Source: Metellina segmentata (taxonomy: Eukaryota; Arthropoda; Arachnida; Araneae; Tetragnathidae). From it: DNA of 64,000 bases. The first letter of the stretch is position 1. Each line of letters begins with the position of its first letter. Made by a program: the position numbers and the translations under genes. Positions 40,135 through 54,400 of this stretch are shown one piece after another. A model generated the notes under the pieces. The model was not told the DNA's origin. It was given only the letters and a program-made list of their open reading frames with translations, and ran no database searches. Where the stretch lies: contig OX375877.1 of the NCBI GenBank assembly GCA_947359465.1, positions 74,908,698 through 74,972,697 on the forward strand. Reading direction: 5' to 3'.

Positions 40135-43100
40135 TTGGAATATATTTCACCCACCCCTCTCGCACCCCTAACACTCACATTCCATTCATTTCTATTAGAA
40201 ATTACAAATCCTGAGAACTTGGACGTGGTAGCTTTGAAATTGCAATGCTACGGTCCAGTGTCGCTCGGAATGTGTAACTTCTATTGGAATATATTTCACC
40301 CACCCCTCTCGCACACCTAACACACACATTCCATCCATTTCTATTAGAAATTACAAATCCTGAGAACTTGGACGTGGTAGCTTTGAAATTGCAATGCTCC
40401 GGTCCAGTGTGGCTCGGAATGTGTAACTTCTATTGGAATATATTTCATCCACCCCTCTCGCACACCTCACTCACACATTCAATCCATTTCTATTAGAAAT
40501 TACAAATCCTGAGAACTTGGACGTGGTAGCTTTGAAATTGCAATGCTACGGTCCAGTGTCGCTCGGAATGTGTAACTTCTATTGGAATATATTTCACCCA
40601 CCCCGCTCGCACACCCAACACACACATTCCATTCATTTCTATTAGAAATTACAAGTCCTGAGAACTTGGACGTGGTAGATTTGAAATTGCAATGCTACGG
40701 TTCAGTGTCGCTCGGAATGTGTAACTTCTATTGGAATATATTTCACCCATCCCTCTTGCACACCTAACACACACATTCCATTCATTTCTATTAGAAATTA
40801 CAAATCCTGAGAACTTGGACGTGGTAGCTTTGAAATTGCAAAGCTCCGGTCCAGTGTCGCTCGGAATGTGTAACTTCTATTGGAATATATTTCACCCACC
40901 CCTCTCGCACACCTCACTCACACATTCAATCCATTTGTATTAGAAATTACAAATCCTGAGAACTTGGACGTGGTAGCTTTGAAATTGCAATGCTATGGTC
41001 CAGTGTCGCTCGGAATGTGTAACTTCTATTGAAATATATTTCACCCACCCCTCTCGCACACCTAACACACACATTCCATTCATTTCTATTAGAAATTACA
41101 AATCCTGAGATCTTGGACGTGGTAGCTTTGAAATTGCAATGCTATGGTCCAGTGTCGCTCGGAATGTGTAACTTCTATTGGAATATATTTCACCCACCCC
41201 TCTCGCACCCCTAACACACACATTCCATTCATTTCTATTAGAAATTACAAATCCTGAGAACTTGGACTTGGTAGATTTGAAATTGCAATGCTACGGTCCA
41301 GTGTCGCTCGGAATGTGTAACTTCTATTGGAATATATTTCACCCATCCCTCTTGCACACCTAACACACACATTCCATTCATTTCTATTAGAAATTACAAA
41401 TCCTGAGAACTTGGACGTGGTAGCTTTGAAATTGCAATGCTACGGTCCAGTGTCGCTAGGAATGTGTAACTTCTATTGGAATATATTTCACCCACCCCTC
41501 TCGCACACCTAACACACACATTCCATTCATTTCTATTAGAAATTACAAATCCTGAGAACTTGGAAGTGGTAGCTTTGAAATTGCAATGCTACGGTCCAGT
41601 GTCGCTCGGAATGTGTAACTTCTATTGGAATATATTTCACCCAGCCCTCTCGCACACCTAACACACACATTCCATTCATTTCTATTAGAAATTACAAATC
41701 CTGAGAACTTGGACGTGGTTGCTTTGAAATTGCAATGCTACGGTCCAGTGTCGCTCGTAATGTGTAACTTCTATTGGAATATATTTCACCCACCCCTCTC
41801 GCACACCTAACACACACATTCCATTCATTTCTATTAGAAATTACAAATCCTGAGAACTTGGACGTGGTAGCTTTGAAATTGCAATGCTATGGTCCAGTGT
41901 CGCTCGGAATGTGTAACTTCTATTGGAATATATTTCACCCACCCCTCTCGCACCCCTAACACACACATTCCATTCATTTCTATTAGAAATTACAAATCCT
42001 GAGAACTTGGACGTGGTAGCTTTGAAATTGCAATGCTACGGTCCAGTGTCGCTCGGAATGTTTAACTTCTATTGGAATATATTTCACCCACCCCTCTCGC
42101 ACACCTAAAACACACATTCCATTCATTTCTATTAGAAATTACAAATCCTGAGAACTTGGACGTGGTAGCTTTGAAATTGCAATGCTACGGTTCAGTGTCG
42201 CTCGGAATGTGTAACTTCTATTGGAATATATTTCACCCATCCCTCTTGCACACCTAACACACACATTCCATTCATTTCTATTAGAAATTACAAATCCTGA
42301 GAACTTGGACGTGGTAGCTTTGAAATTGCAATGCTCCGGTCCAGTGTCGCTCGGAATGTGTAACTTCTATTGGAATATATTTCACCCACCCCTCTCGCAC
42401 ACCTCACTCACACATTCAATCCATTTCTATTAGAAATTACAAATCCTGAGAACTTGGACGTGGTAGCTTTGAAATTGCAATGCTATGGTCCAGTGTCGCT
42501 CGGAATGTGTAACTTCTATTGAAATATATTTCACCCACCCCTCTCGCACACCTAACACACACATTCCATTCATTTCTATTAGAAATTACAAATCCTGAGA
42601 TCTTGGACGTGGTAGCTTTGAAATTGCAATGCTATGGTCCAGTGTCGCTCGGAATGTGTAACTTCTATTGGAATATATTTCACCCAACCCCTCTCGCACC
42701 CCTAACACACACATTCCATTCATTTCTATTAGAAATTACAAATCCTGAGAACTTGGACTTGGTAGATTTGAAATTGCAATGCTACGGTCCAGTGTCGCTC
42801 GGAATGTGTAACTTATATTGGAATATATTTCACCCATCCCTCTTGCACACCTAACACACACATTCCATTCATTTCTATTAGAAATTACAAATCCTGAGAA
42901 CTTGGACGTGGTAGCTTTGAAATTGCAATGCTACGGTCCAGTGTCGCTAGGAATGTGTAACTTCTATTGGAATATATTTCACCCACCCCTCTCGCACACC
43001 TAACACACACATTCCATTCATTTCTATTAGAAATTACAAATCCTGAGAACTTGGAAGTGGTAGCTTTGAAATTGCAATGCTACGGTCCAGTGTCGCTCGG

Positions 43101-44605
43101 AATGTGTAACTTCTATTGGAATATATTTCACCCAGCCCTCTCGCACACCTAACACACACATTCCATTCATTTCTATTAGAAATTACAAATCCTGAGATCT
43201 TGGACGTGGTAGCTTTGAAATTGCAATGCTATGGTCCAGTGTCGCTCGGAATGTGTAACTTCTATTGGAATATATTTCACCCACCCCTCTCGCACCCCTA
43301 ACACACACATTCCATTCATTTCTATTAGAAATTACAAATCCTGAGAACTTGGACGTGGTAGCTTTAAAATTGCAATGCTACGGTCCAGTGTCGCTCGGAA
43401 TGTGTAACTTCTATTGGAATATATTTCACCCACCCCTCTCGCAAACCTAACACACACATTCAATCCATTTCTATTAGAAATTACAAATCCTGAGAACTTG
43501 GACGTGGTAGCTTTGAAATTGCAATGCTCCGGTCCAGTGTCGCTCGGAATGTGTAACTTCTATTGGAATATATTTCACCCACCCCTCTCGCACACCTCAC
43601 TCACACATTCAATCCATTTCTATTAGAAATTACAAATCCTGAGAACTTGGACGTGGTAGCTTTGAAATTGCAATGCTACGGTCCAGTGTCGCTCGGAATG
43701 TGTAACTTCTATTGGAATATATTTCACCCAGCCCTCTCGCACACCTAACACACACATCCCATTCATTTCTATTAGAAATTACAAATCCTGAGATCTTGGA
43801 CGTGGTAGCTTTGAAATTGCAATGCTATGGTCCAGTGTCGCTCGGAATGTGTAACTTCTATTGGAATATATTTCACCCACCCCTCTCGCACACCTAACAC
43901 ACACATTCCATTCATTTCTGTTAGAAATTACAAATCCTGAGAACTTGGACGTGGCAGCTTTGAAATTGCAATGCTCCGGTCCAGTGTCGCTCGGAATGTG
44001 TAACTTCTATTGGAATATATTTCACCCATCCCTCTCGCACACCTAACACACACATTCCATTCATTTCTATTAGAAATTACAAATCCTGAGAACTTGGACG
44101 TGGTAGCTTTGAAATTGCAATGCTCCGGTCCAGTGTGGCTCGGAATGTGTAACTTCTATTGGAATATATTTCACCCATCCCTCTCGCACACCTCACTCAC
44201 ACATTCAATCCATTTCTATTAGAAATTACAAATCCTGAGAACTTGGACGTGGTAGCTTTGAAATTGCAATGCTACGGTCCAGTGTCGCTCGGAATGTGTA
44301 ACTTCTATTGGAATATATTTCACCCACCCCGCTCGCACACCCAACACACACATTCCATTCATTTCTATTAGAAATTACAAATCCTGAGAACTTGGACGTG
44401 GTAGATTTGAAATTGCAATGCTACGGTTCAGTGTCGCTCGGAATGTGTAACTTCTATTGGAATATATTTCACCCACCCCTCTCGCACACCTAACACACAC
44501 ATTCCATTCATTTCTATTAGAAATTACAAATCCTGAGATCTTGGACGTGGTAGCTTTGAAATTGCAATGCTATGGTAGAGTGTCGCTCGGAATGTGTAAC
44601 TTCTA
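40135..44605 (+). repeat. 30-mer HOR (4471 bp), copy 2
   Basis: Same order as copy 1 but four monomers shorter: the run GTGCTAGC, TCGTAATG, plain, ATGTTTAAC, GGTCCAATG (38347-39091) is replaced by one chimeric monomer at 43414 with CGCAAACC and TCCGG. It shares with copy 3 the changes GCAAAGC (40842) and CGCAAACC (43444), neither of which is in copy 1, so copies 2 and 3 are sisters. Confidence 0.9.
42668..42817 (+). repeat. 150-bp monomer, HOR copy of 37601-37750
   Basis: Carries the same inserted A in CCCAACCCC and the same neighbours as 37601. Confidence 0.93.
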
Positions 44606-47600
44606 TTGGAATATATTTCACCCACCCCTCTCGCACCCCTAACACTCACATTCCATTCATTTCTATTAGAAATTACAAATCCTGAGAACTTGGACGTGGT
44701 AGCTTTGAAATTGCAATGCTACGGTCCAGTGTCGCTCGGAATGTGTAACTTCTATTGGAATATATTTCACCCACCCCTCTCGCACACCTAACACACACAT
44801 TCCATCCATTTCTATTAGAAATTACAAATCCTGAGAACTTGGACGTGGTAGCTTTGAAATTGCAATGCTCCGGTCCAGTGTGGCTCGGAATGTGTAACTT
44901 CTATTGGAATATATTTCATCCACCCCTCTCGCACACCTCACTCACACATTCAATCCATTTCTATTAGAAATTACAAATCCTGAGAACTTGGACGTGGTAG
45001 CTTTGAAATTGCAATGCTACGGTCCAGTGTCGCTCGGAATGTGTAACTTCTATTGGAATATATTTCACCCACCCCGCTCGCACACCCAACACACACATTC
45101 CATTCATTTCTATTAGAAATTACAAGTCCTGAGAACTTGGACGTGGTAGATTTGAAATTGCAATGCTACGGTTCAGTGTCGCTCGGAATGTGTAACTTCT
45201 ATTGGAATATATTTCACCCATCCCTCTTGCACACCTAACACACACATTCCATTCATTTCTATTAGAAATTACAAATCCTGAGAACTTGGACGTGGTAGCT
45301 TTGAAATTGCAAAGCTCCGGTCCAGTGTCGCTCGGAATGTGTAACTTCTATTGGAATATATTTCACCCACCCCTCTCGCACACCTCACTCACACATTCAA
45401 TCCATTTGTATTAGAAATTACAAATCCTGAGAACTTGGACGTGGTAGCTTTGAAATTGCAATGCTATGGTCCAGTGTCGCTCGGAATGTGTAACTTCTAT
45501 TGAAATATATTTCACCCACCCCTCTCGCACACCTAACACACACATTCCATTCATTTCTATTAGAAATTACAAATCCTGAGATCTTGGACGTGGTAGCTTT
45601 GAAATTGCAATGCTATGGTCCAGTGTCGCTCGGAATGTGTAACTTCTATTGGAATATATTTCACCCACCCCTCTCGCACCCCTAACACACACATTCCATT
45701 CATTTCTATTAGAAATTACAAATCCTGAGAACTTGGACTTGGTAGATTTGAAATTGCAATGCTACGGTCCAGTGTCGCTCGGAATGTGTAACTTCTATTG
45801 GAATATATTTCACCCATCCCTCTTGCACACCTAACACACACATTCCATTCATTTCTATTAGAAATTACAAATCCTGAGAACTTGGACGTGGTAGCTTTGA
45901 AATTGCAATGCTACGGTCCAGTGTCGCTAGGAATGTGTAACTTCTATTGGAATATATTTCACCCACCCCTCTCGCACACCTAACACACACATTCCATTCA
46001 TTTCTATTAGAAATTACAAATCCTGAGAACTTGGAAGTGGTAGCTTTGAAATTGCAATGCTACGGTCCAGTGTCGCTCGGAATGTGTAACTTCTATTGGA
46101 ATATATTTCACCCAGCCCTCTCGCACACCTAACACACACATTCCATTCATTTCTATTAGAAATTACAAATCCTGAGAACTTGGACGTGGTTGCTTTGAAA
46201 TTGCAATGCTACGGTCCAGTGTCGCTCGTAATGTGTAACTTCTATTGGAATATATTTCACCCACCCCTCTCGCACACCTAACACACACATTCCATTCATT
46301 TCTATTAGAAATTACAAATCCTGAGAACTTGGACGTGGTAGCTTTGAAATTGCAATGCTATGGTCCAGTGTCGCTCGGAATGTGTAACTTCTATTGGAAT
46401 ATATTTCACCCACCCCTCTCGCACCCCTAACACACACATTCCATTCATTTCTATTAGAAATTACAAATCCTGAGAACTTGGACGTGGTAGCTTTGAAATT
46501 GCAATGCTACGGTCCAGTGTCGCTCGGAATGTTTAACTTCTATTGGAATATATTTCACCCACCCCTCTCGCACACCTAAAACACACATTCCATTCATTTC
46601 TATTAGAAATTACAAATCCTGAGAACTTGGACGTGGTAGCTTTGAAATTGCAATGCTACGGTTCAGTGTCGCTCGGAATGTGTAACTTCTATTGGAATAT
46701 ATTTCACCCATCCCTCTTGCACACCTAACACACACATTCCATTCATTTCTATTAGAAATTACAAATCCTGAGAACTTGGACGTGGTAGCTTTGAAATTGC
46801 AATGCTCCGGTCCAGTGTCGCTCGGAATGTGTAACTTCTATTGGAATATATTTCACCCACCCCTCTCGCACACCTCACTCACACATTCAATCCATTTCTA
46901 TTAGAAATTACAAATCCTGAGAACTTGGACGTGGTAGCTTTGAAATTGCAATGCTATGGTCCAGTGTCGCTCGGAATGTGTAACTTCTATTGAAATATAT
47001 TTCACCCACCCCTCTCGCACACCTAACACACACATTCCATTCATTTCTATTAGAAATTACAAATCCTGAGATCTTGGACGTGGTAGCTTTGAAATTGCAA
47101 TGCTATGGTCCAGTGTCGCTCGGAATGTGTAACTTCTATTGGAATATATTTCACCCAACCCCTCTCGCACCCCTAACACACACATTCCATTCATTTCTAT
47201 TAGAAATTACAAATCCTGAGAACTTGGACTTGGTAGATTTGAAATTGCAATGCTACGGTCCAGTGTCGCTCGGAATGTGTAACTTATATTGGAATATATT
47301 TCACCCATCCCTCTTGCACACCTAACACACACATTCCATTCATTTCTATTAGAAATTACAAATCCTGAGAACTTGGACGTGGTAGCTTTGAAATTGCAAT
47401 GCTACGGTCCAGTGTCGCTAGGAATGTGTAACTTCTATTGGAATATATTTCACCCACCCCTCTCGCACACCTAACACACACATTCCATTCATTTCTATTA
47501 GAAATTACAAATCCTGAGAACTTGGAAGTGGTAGCTTTGAAATTGCAATGCTACGGTCCAGTGTCGCTCGGAATGTGTAACTTCTATTGGAATATATTTC

Positions 47601-48182
47601 ACCCAGCCCTCTCGCACACCTAACACACACATTCCATTCATTTCTATTAGAAATTACAAATCCTGAGATCTTGGACGTGGTAGCTTTGAAATTGCAATGC
47701 TATGGTCCAGTGTCGCTCGGAATGTGTAACTTCTATTGGAATATATTTCACCCACCCCTCTCGCACCCCTAACACACACATTCCATTCATTTCTATTAGA
47801 AATTACAAATCCTGAGAACTTGGACGTGGTAGCTTTAAAATTGCAATGCTACGGTCCAGTGTCGCTCGGAATGTGTAACTTCTATTGGAATATATTTCAC
47901 CCACCCCTCTCGCAAACCTAACACACACATTCAATCCATTTCTATTAGAAATTACAAATCCTGAGAACTTGGACGTGGTAGCTTTGAAATTGCAATGCTC
48001 CGGTCCAGTGTCGCTCGGAATGTGTAACTTCTATTGGAATATATTTCACCCACCCCTCTCGCACACCTCACTCACACATTCAATCCATTTCTATTAGAAA
48101 TTACAAATCCTGAGAACTTGGACGTGGTAGCTTTGAAATTGCAATGCTATGGTCCAGTGTCGCTCGGAATGTGTAACTTCTA
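44606..48182 (+). repeat. 30-mer HOR, copy 3, truncated at 24 monomers
   Basis: Repeats copy 2 at offset 4471, including GCAAAGC at 45313 and CGCAAACC at 47915. After the CTCACTCAC monomer at 48034 it leaves the register: the expected CCCAGCCC/CACATCCC monomer is replaced by the chimeric TTGAAATAT monomer at 48183. Confidence 0.9.
47139..47288 (+). repeat. 150-bp monomer, HOR copy of 37601-37750
   Basis: Carries the same inserted A in CCCAACCCC; offset from 42668 is 4471 bp. Confidence 0.93.
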
Positions 48183-48331
48183 TTGAAATATATTTCACCC
48201 ATCCCTCTTGCACACCTAACACACACATTCCATTCATTTCTATTAGAAATTACAAATCCTGAGAACTTGGACGTGGTAGCTTTGAAATTGCAATGCTACG
48301 GTCCAGTGTCGCTAGGAATGTGTAACTTCTA
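48183..48331 (+). repeat. Chimeric monomer (TTGAAATAT front, CATCCCTCTTGC back)
   Basis: TTGAAATATATTTCACCC normally precedes ACCCCTCTCGC. Here it is followed by ATCCCTCTTGC and ends with CGCTAGG, as in the monomers at 47289 and 42818. The switch is confined to roughly 48187-48202. The result equals joining the front of the 46990 monomer to the back of the 47289 monomer, removing two monomers. Confidence 0.88.
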
Positions 48332-49374
48332 TTGGAATATATTTCACCCACCCCTCTCGCACACCTAACACACACATTCCATTCATTTCTATTAGAAATT
48401 ACAAATCCTGAGAACTTGGAAGTGGTAGCTTTGAAATTGCAATGCTACGGTCCAGTGTCGCTCGGAATGTGTAACTTCTATTGGAATATATTTCACCCAG
48501 CCCTCTCGCACACCTAACACACACATTCCATTCATTTCTATTAGAAATTACAAATCCTGAGATCTTGGACGTGGTAGCTTTGAAATTGCAATGCTATGGT
48601 CCAGTGTCGCTCGGAATGTGTAACTTCTATTGGAATATATTTCACCCACCCCTCTCGCACCCCTAACACACACATTCCATTCATTTCTATTAGAAATTAC
48701 AAATCCTGAGAACTTGGACGTGGTAGCTTTAAAATTGCAATGCTACGGTCCAGTGTCGCTCGGAATGTGTAACTTCTATTGGAATATATTTCACCCACCC
48801 CTCTCGCACACCTAACACACACATTCAATCCATTTCTATTAGAAATTACAAATCCTGAGAACTTGGACGTGCTAGCTTTGAAATTGCAATGCTACGGTCC
48901 AGTGTCGCTCGGAATGTGTAACTTCTATTGGAATATATTTCACCCACCCCTCTCGCACACCTAACACACACATTCCATTCATTTCTATTAGAAATTACAA
49001 ATCCTGAGAACTTGGACGTGGTAGCTTTGAAATTGCAATGCTACGGTTCAGTGTCGCTCGGAATGTGTAACTTCTATTGGAATATATTTCACCCATCCCT
49101 CTTGCACACCTAACACACACATTCCATTCATTTCTATTAGAAATTACAAATCCTGAGAACTTGGACGTGGTAGCTTTGAAATTGCAATCCTCCGGTCCAG
49201 TGTCGCTCGGAATGTGTAACTTCTATTGGAATATATTTCACCCACCCCTCTCGCACACCTCACTCACACATTCAATCCATTTCTATTAGAAATTACAAAT
49301 CCTGAGAACTTGGACGTGGTAGCTTTGAAATTGCAATGCTATGGTCCAGTGTCGCTCGGAATGTGTAACTTCTA
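48183..49374 (+). repeat. 8-monomer recombinant block
   Basis: After the chimeric monomer at 48183, the order CGCTAGG, GGAAGTGG, CCCAGCCC with AGATCT, CGCACCC with AGCTTTAAAA, GTGCTAGC matches 37751-38495. The monomer at 48928 begins like a plain copy and ends with GGTTCAG, matching the end of CTAAAACAC-type monomers. The monomer at 49077 has GCAATCCTCC, a private change. The block therefore splices at least three HOR registers. Confidence 0.83.
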
Positions 49375-51461
49375 TTGAAATATATTTCACCCACCCCTCT
49401 CGCACACCTAACACACACATTCCATTCATTTCTATTAGAAATTACAAATCCTGAGATCTTGGACGTGGTAGCTTTGAAATTGCAATGCTATGGTCCAGTG
49501 TCGCTCGGAATGTGTAACTTCTATTGGAATATATTTCACCCAACCCCTCTCGCACCCCTAACACACACATTCCATTCATTTCTATTAGAAATTACAAATC
49601 CTGAGAACTTGGACTTGGTAGATTTGAAATTGCAATGCTACGGTCCAGTGTCGCTCGGAATGTGTAACTTATATTGGAATATATTTCACCCATCCCTCTT
49701 GCACACCTAACACACACATTCCATTCATTTCTATTAGAAATTACAAATCCTGAGAACTTGGACGTGGTAGCTTTGAAATTGCAATGCTACGGTCCAGTGT
49801 CGCTAGGAATGTGTAACTTCTATTGGAATATATTTCACCCACCCCTCTCGCACACCTAACACACACATTCCATTCATTTCTATTAGAAATTACAAATCCT
49901 GAGAACTTGGAAGTGGTAGCTTTGAAATTGCAATGCTACGGTCCAGTGTCGCTCGGAATGTGTAACTTCTATTGGAATATATTTCACCCAGCCCTCTCGC
50001 ACACCTAACACACACATTCCATTCATTTCTATTAGAAATTACAAATCCTGAGATCTTGGACGTGGTAGCTTTGAAATTGCAATGCTATGGTCCAGTGTCG
50101 CTCGGAATGTGTAACTTCTATTGGAATATATTTCACCCACCCCTCTCGCACCCCTAACACACACATTCCATTCATTTCTATTAGAAATTACAAATCCTGA
50201 GAACTTGGACGTGGTAGCTTTAAAATTGCAATGCTACGGTCCAGTGTCGCTCGGAATGTGTAACTTCTATTGGAATATATTTCACCCACCCCTCTCGCAC
50301 ACCTAACACACACATTCAATCCATTTCTATTAGAAATTACAAATCCTGAGAACTTGGACGTGCTAGCTTTGAAATTGCAATGCTACGGTCCAGTGTCGCT
50401 CGGAATGTGTAACTTCTATTGGAATATATTTCACCCACCCCTCTCGCACACCTAACACACACATTCCATTCATTTCTATTAGAAATTACAAATCCTGAGA
50501 ACTTGGACGTGGTAGCTTTGAAATTGCAATGCTACGGTCCAGTGTCGCTCGTAATGTGTAACTTCTATTGGAATATATTTCACCCACCCCTCTCGCACAC
50601 CTAACACACACATTCCATTCATTTCTATTAGAAATTACAAATCCTGAGAACTTGGACGTGGTAGCTTTGAAATTGCAATGCTATGGTCCAGTGTCGCTCG
50701 GAATGTGTAACTTCTATTGGAATATATTTCACCCACCCCTCTCGCACCCCTAACACACACATTCCATTCATTTCTATTAGAAATTACAAATCCTGAGAAC
50801 TTGGACGTGGTAGCTTTGAAATTGCAATGCTACGGTCCAGTGTCGCTCGGAATGTTTAACTTCTATTGGAATATATTTCACCCACCCCTCTCGCACACCT
50901 AACACACACATTCCATTCATTTCTATTAGAAATTACAAATCCTGAGAACTTGGACGTGGTAGCTTTGAAATTGCAATGCTACGGTCCAATGTCGCTCGGA
51001 ATGTGTAACTTCTATTGGAATATATTTCACCCACCCCTCTCGCACACCTCACTCACACATTCAATCCATTTCTATTAGAAATTACAAATCCTGAGAACTT
51101 GGACGTGGTAGCTTTGAAATTGCAATGCTACGGTCCAGTGTCGCTCGGAATGTGTAACTTCTATTGGAATATATTTCACCCAGCCCTCTCGCACACCTAA
51201 CACACACATCCCATTCATTTCTATTAGAAATTACAAATCCTGAGATCTTGGACGTGGTAGCTTTGAAATTGCAATGCTATGGTCCAGTGTCGCTCGGAAT
51301 GTGTAACTTCTATTGGAATATATTTCACCCACCCCTCTCGCACACCTAACACACACATTCCATTCATTTCTGTTAGAAATTACAAATCCTGAGAACTTGG
51401 ACGTGGCAGCTTTGAAATTGCAATGCTCCGGTCCAGTGTCGCTCGGAATGTGTAACTTCTA
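49375..51461 (+). repeat. 14-monomer copy of 37452-39538
   Basis: Order and rare variants match copy 1 of the 34-mer, including the 150-bp CCCAACCCC monomer, ACTTATATTGG, GTGCTAGC, TCGTAATG, ATGTTTAAC, GGTCCAATG and CACATCCCATTC. The offset is 11,923 bp (80 monomers plus three 1-bp insertions). It keeps the five-monomer run that copies 2 and 3 lost, so the long form exists on both sides of the short forms. Confidence 0.88.
49524..49673 (+). repeat. 150-bp monomer, HOR copy of 37601-37750
   Basis: Carries the same inserted A in CCCAACCCC, within the block copied from 37452-39538. Confidence 0.93.
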
Positions 51462-54400
51462 TTGGAATATATTTCACCCATCCCTCTCGCACACCTAACA
51501 CACACATTCCATTCATTTCTATTAGAAATTACAAATCCTGAGAACTTGGACGTGGTAGCTTTGAAATTGCAATGCTCCGGTCCAGTGTGGCTCGGAATGT
51601 GTAACTTCTATTGGAATATATTTCACCCATCCCTCTCGCACACCTCACTCACACATTCAATCCATTTCTATTAGAAATTACAAATCCTGAGAACTTGGAC
51701 GTGGTAGCTTTGAAATTGCAATGCTACGGTCCAGTGTCGCTCGGAATGTGTAACTTCTATTGGAATATATTTCACCCACCCCGCTCGCACACCCAACACA
51801 CACATTCCATTCATTTCTATTAGAAATTACAAATCCTGAGAACTTGGACGTGGTAGATTTGAAATTGCAATGCTACGGTTCAGTGTCGCTCGGAATGTGT
51901 AACTTCTATTGGAATATATTTCACCCATCCCTCTTGCACACCTAACACACACATTCCATTCATTTCTATTAGAAATTACAAATCCTGAGAACTTGGACGT
52001 GGTAGATTTGAAATTGCAATGCTACGGTTCAGTGTCGCTCGGAATGTGTAACTTCTATTGGAATATATTTCACCCACCCCTCTCGCACACCTAACACACA
52101 CATTCCATTCATTTCTATTAGAAATTACAAATCCTGAGATCTTGGACGTGGTAGCTTTGAAATTGCAATGCTATGGTAGAGTGTCGCTCGGAATGTGTAA
52201 CTTCTATTGGAATATATTTCACCCACCCCTCTCGCACCCCTAACACACACATTCCATTCATTTCTATTAGAAATTACAAATCCTGACAACTTGGACGTGG
52301 TAGATTTGAAATTGCAATGCTACGGTCCAGTGTCGCTCGGAATGTGTAACTTCTATTGGAATATATTTCACCCATCCATCTTGCACACCTAACACACACA
52401 TTCCATTCATTTCTATTAGAAATTACAAATCCTGAGAACTTGGACGTGGTAGCTTTGAAATTGCAATGCTACGGTCCAGTGTCGCTAGGAATGTGTAACT
52501 TCTATTGGAATATATTTCACCCACCCCTCTCGCACACCTAACACACACATTCCATTCATTTCTATTAGAAATTACAAATCCTGAGAACTTGGAAGTGGTA
52601 GCTTTGAAATTGCAATGCTACGGTCCAGTGTCGCTCGGAATGTGTAACTTCTATTGGAATATATTTCACCCAGCCCTCTCGCACACGTAACACACACATT
52701 CCATTCATTTCTATTAGAAATTACAAATCCTGAGATCTTGGACGTGGTAGCTTTGAAATTGCAATGCTATGGTCCAGTTTCGCTCGGAATGTGTAACTTC
52801 TATTGGAATATATTTCACCCACCCCTCTCGCACCCCTAACACACACATTCCATTCATTTCTATTAGAAATTACAAATCCTGAGAACTTGGACGTGGTAGC
52901 TTTGAAATTGCAATGCTCCGGTCCAGTGTCGCTCGGAATGTGTAACTTCTATTGGAATATATTTCACCCACCCCTCTCGCACACCTCACTCACACATTCA
53001 ATCCATTTCTATTAGAAATTACAAATCCTGAGAACTTGGACGTGGTAGCTTTGAAATTGCAGTGCTATGGTCCAGTGTCGCTCGGAATGTGTAACTTCTA
53101 TTGAAATATATTTCACCCACCCCTCTCGCACACCTAACACACACATTCCATTCATTTCTATTAGAAATTACAAATCCTGAGACCTTGGACGTGGTAGCTT
53201 TGAAATTGCAATGCTATGGTAGAGTGTCGCTCGGAATGTGTAACTTCTATTGGAATATATTTCACCCACCCCTCTTGCACACCTAACACACACATTCCAT
53301 TCATTTCTATTAGAAATTACAAATCCTGAGAACTTGGACGTGGTAGCTTTGAAATTGCAATGCTACGGTCCAGTGTCGCTAGGAATGTGTAACTTCTATT
53401 GGAATATATTTCACCCACCCCTCTCGCACACCTAACACACACATTCCATTCATTTCTATTAGAAATTACAAATCCTGAGAACTTGGAAGTGGTAGCTTTG
53501 AAATTGCAATGCTACGGTCCAGTGTCGCTCGGAATGTGTAACTTCTATTGGAATATATTTCACCCAGCCCTCTCGCACACCTAACACACACACATTCCAT
53601 TCATTTCTATTAGAAATTACAAATCCTGAGATCTTGGACGTGGTAGCTTTGAAATTGCAATGCTATGGTCCAGTGTCGCTCGGAATGTGTAACTTCTATT
53701 GGAATATATTTCACCCACCCCTCTCGCACCCCTAACACACACATTCCATTCATTTCTATTAGAAATTACAAATCCTGAGAACTTGGACGTGGTAGCTTTG
53801 AAATTGCAATGCTACGGTCCAGTGTCGCTCGGAATGTGTAACTTCTATTGGAATATATTTCACCAACCCCTCTCGCACACCTCATTTACTTATTCAATCC
53901 ATTTCTACCAGAAATTACAAATCCTGAGAACTTGGACGTGGTAGATTTGAAATTGCAATGCTACGGTCCAGTGTCGCTCGGAATGTGTAACTTCTATTGG
54001 AATATATTTCACCCACCCCTCTCGCACACCTAACACACACATTCAATCCATTTCTATTAGAAATTACAAATCCTGAGAACTTGGACGTGCTAGCTTTGAA
54101 ATTGCAATGCTACGGTCCAGTGTCGCTCGGAATGTGTAACTTCTATTGGAATATATTTCACCCATCTCTCTCGCACACCTAACACACACATTCCATTCAT
54201 TTCTATTAGAAATTACAAATCCTGAGAACTTGGACGTGGTAGCTTTGAAATTGCAATGCTACGGTCCAATGTCGCTCGGAATGTGTAACTTCTATTGGAA
54301 TATATTTCACCCACCCCTCTCGCACACCTCACTCACACATTCAATCCATTTCTATTAGAAATTACAAATCCTGAGAACTTGGACGTGGTTGCTTTGAAAT

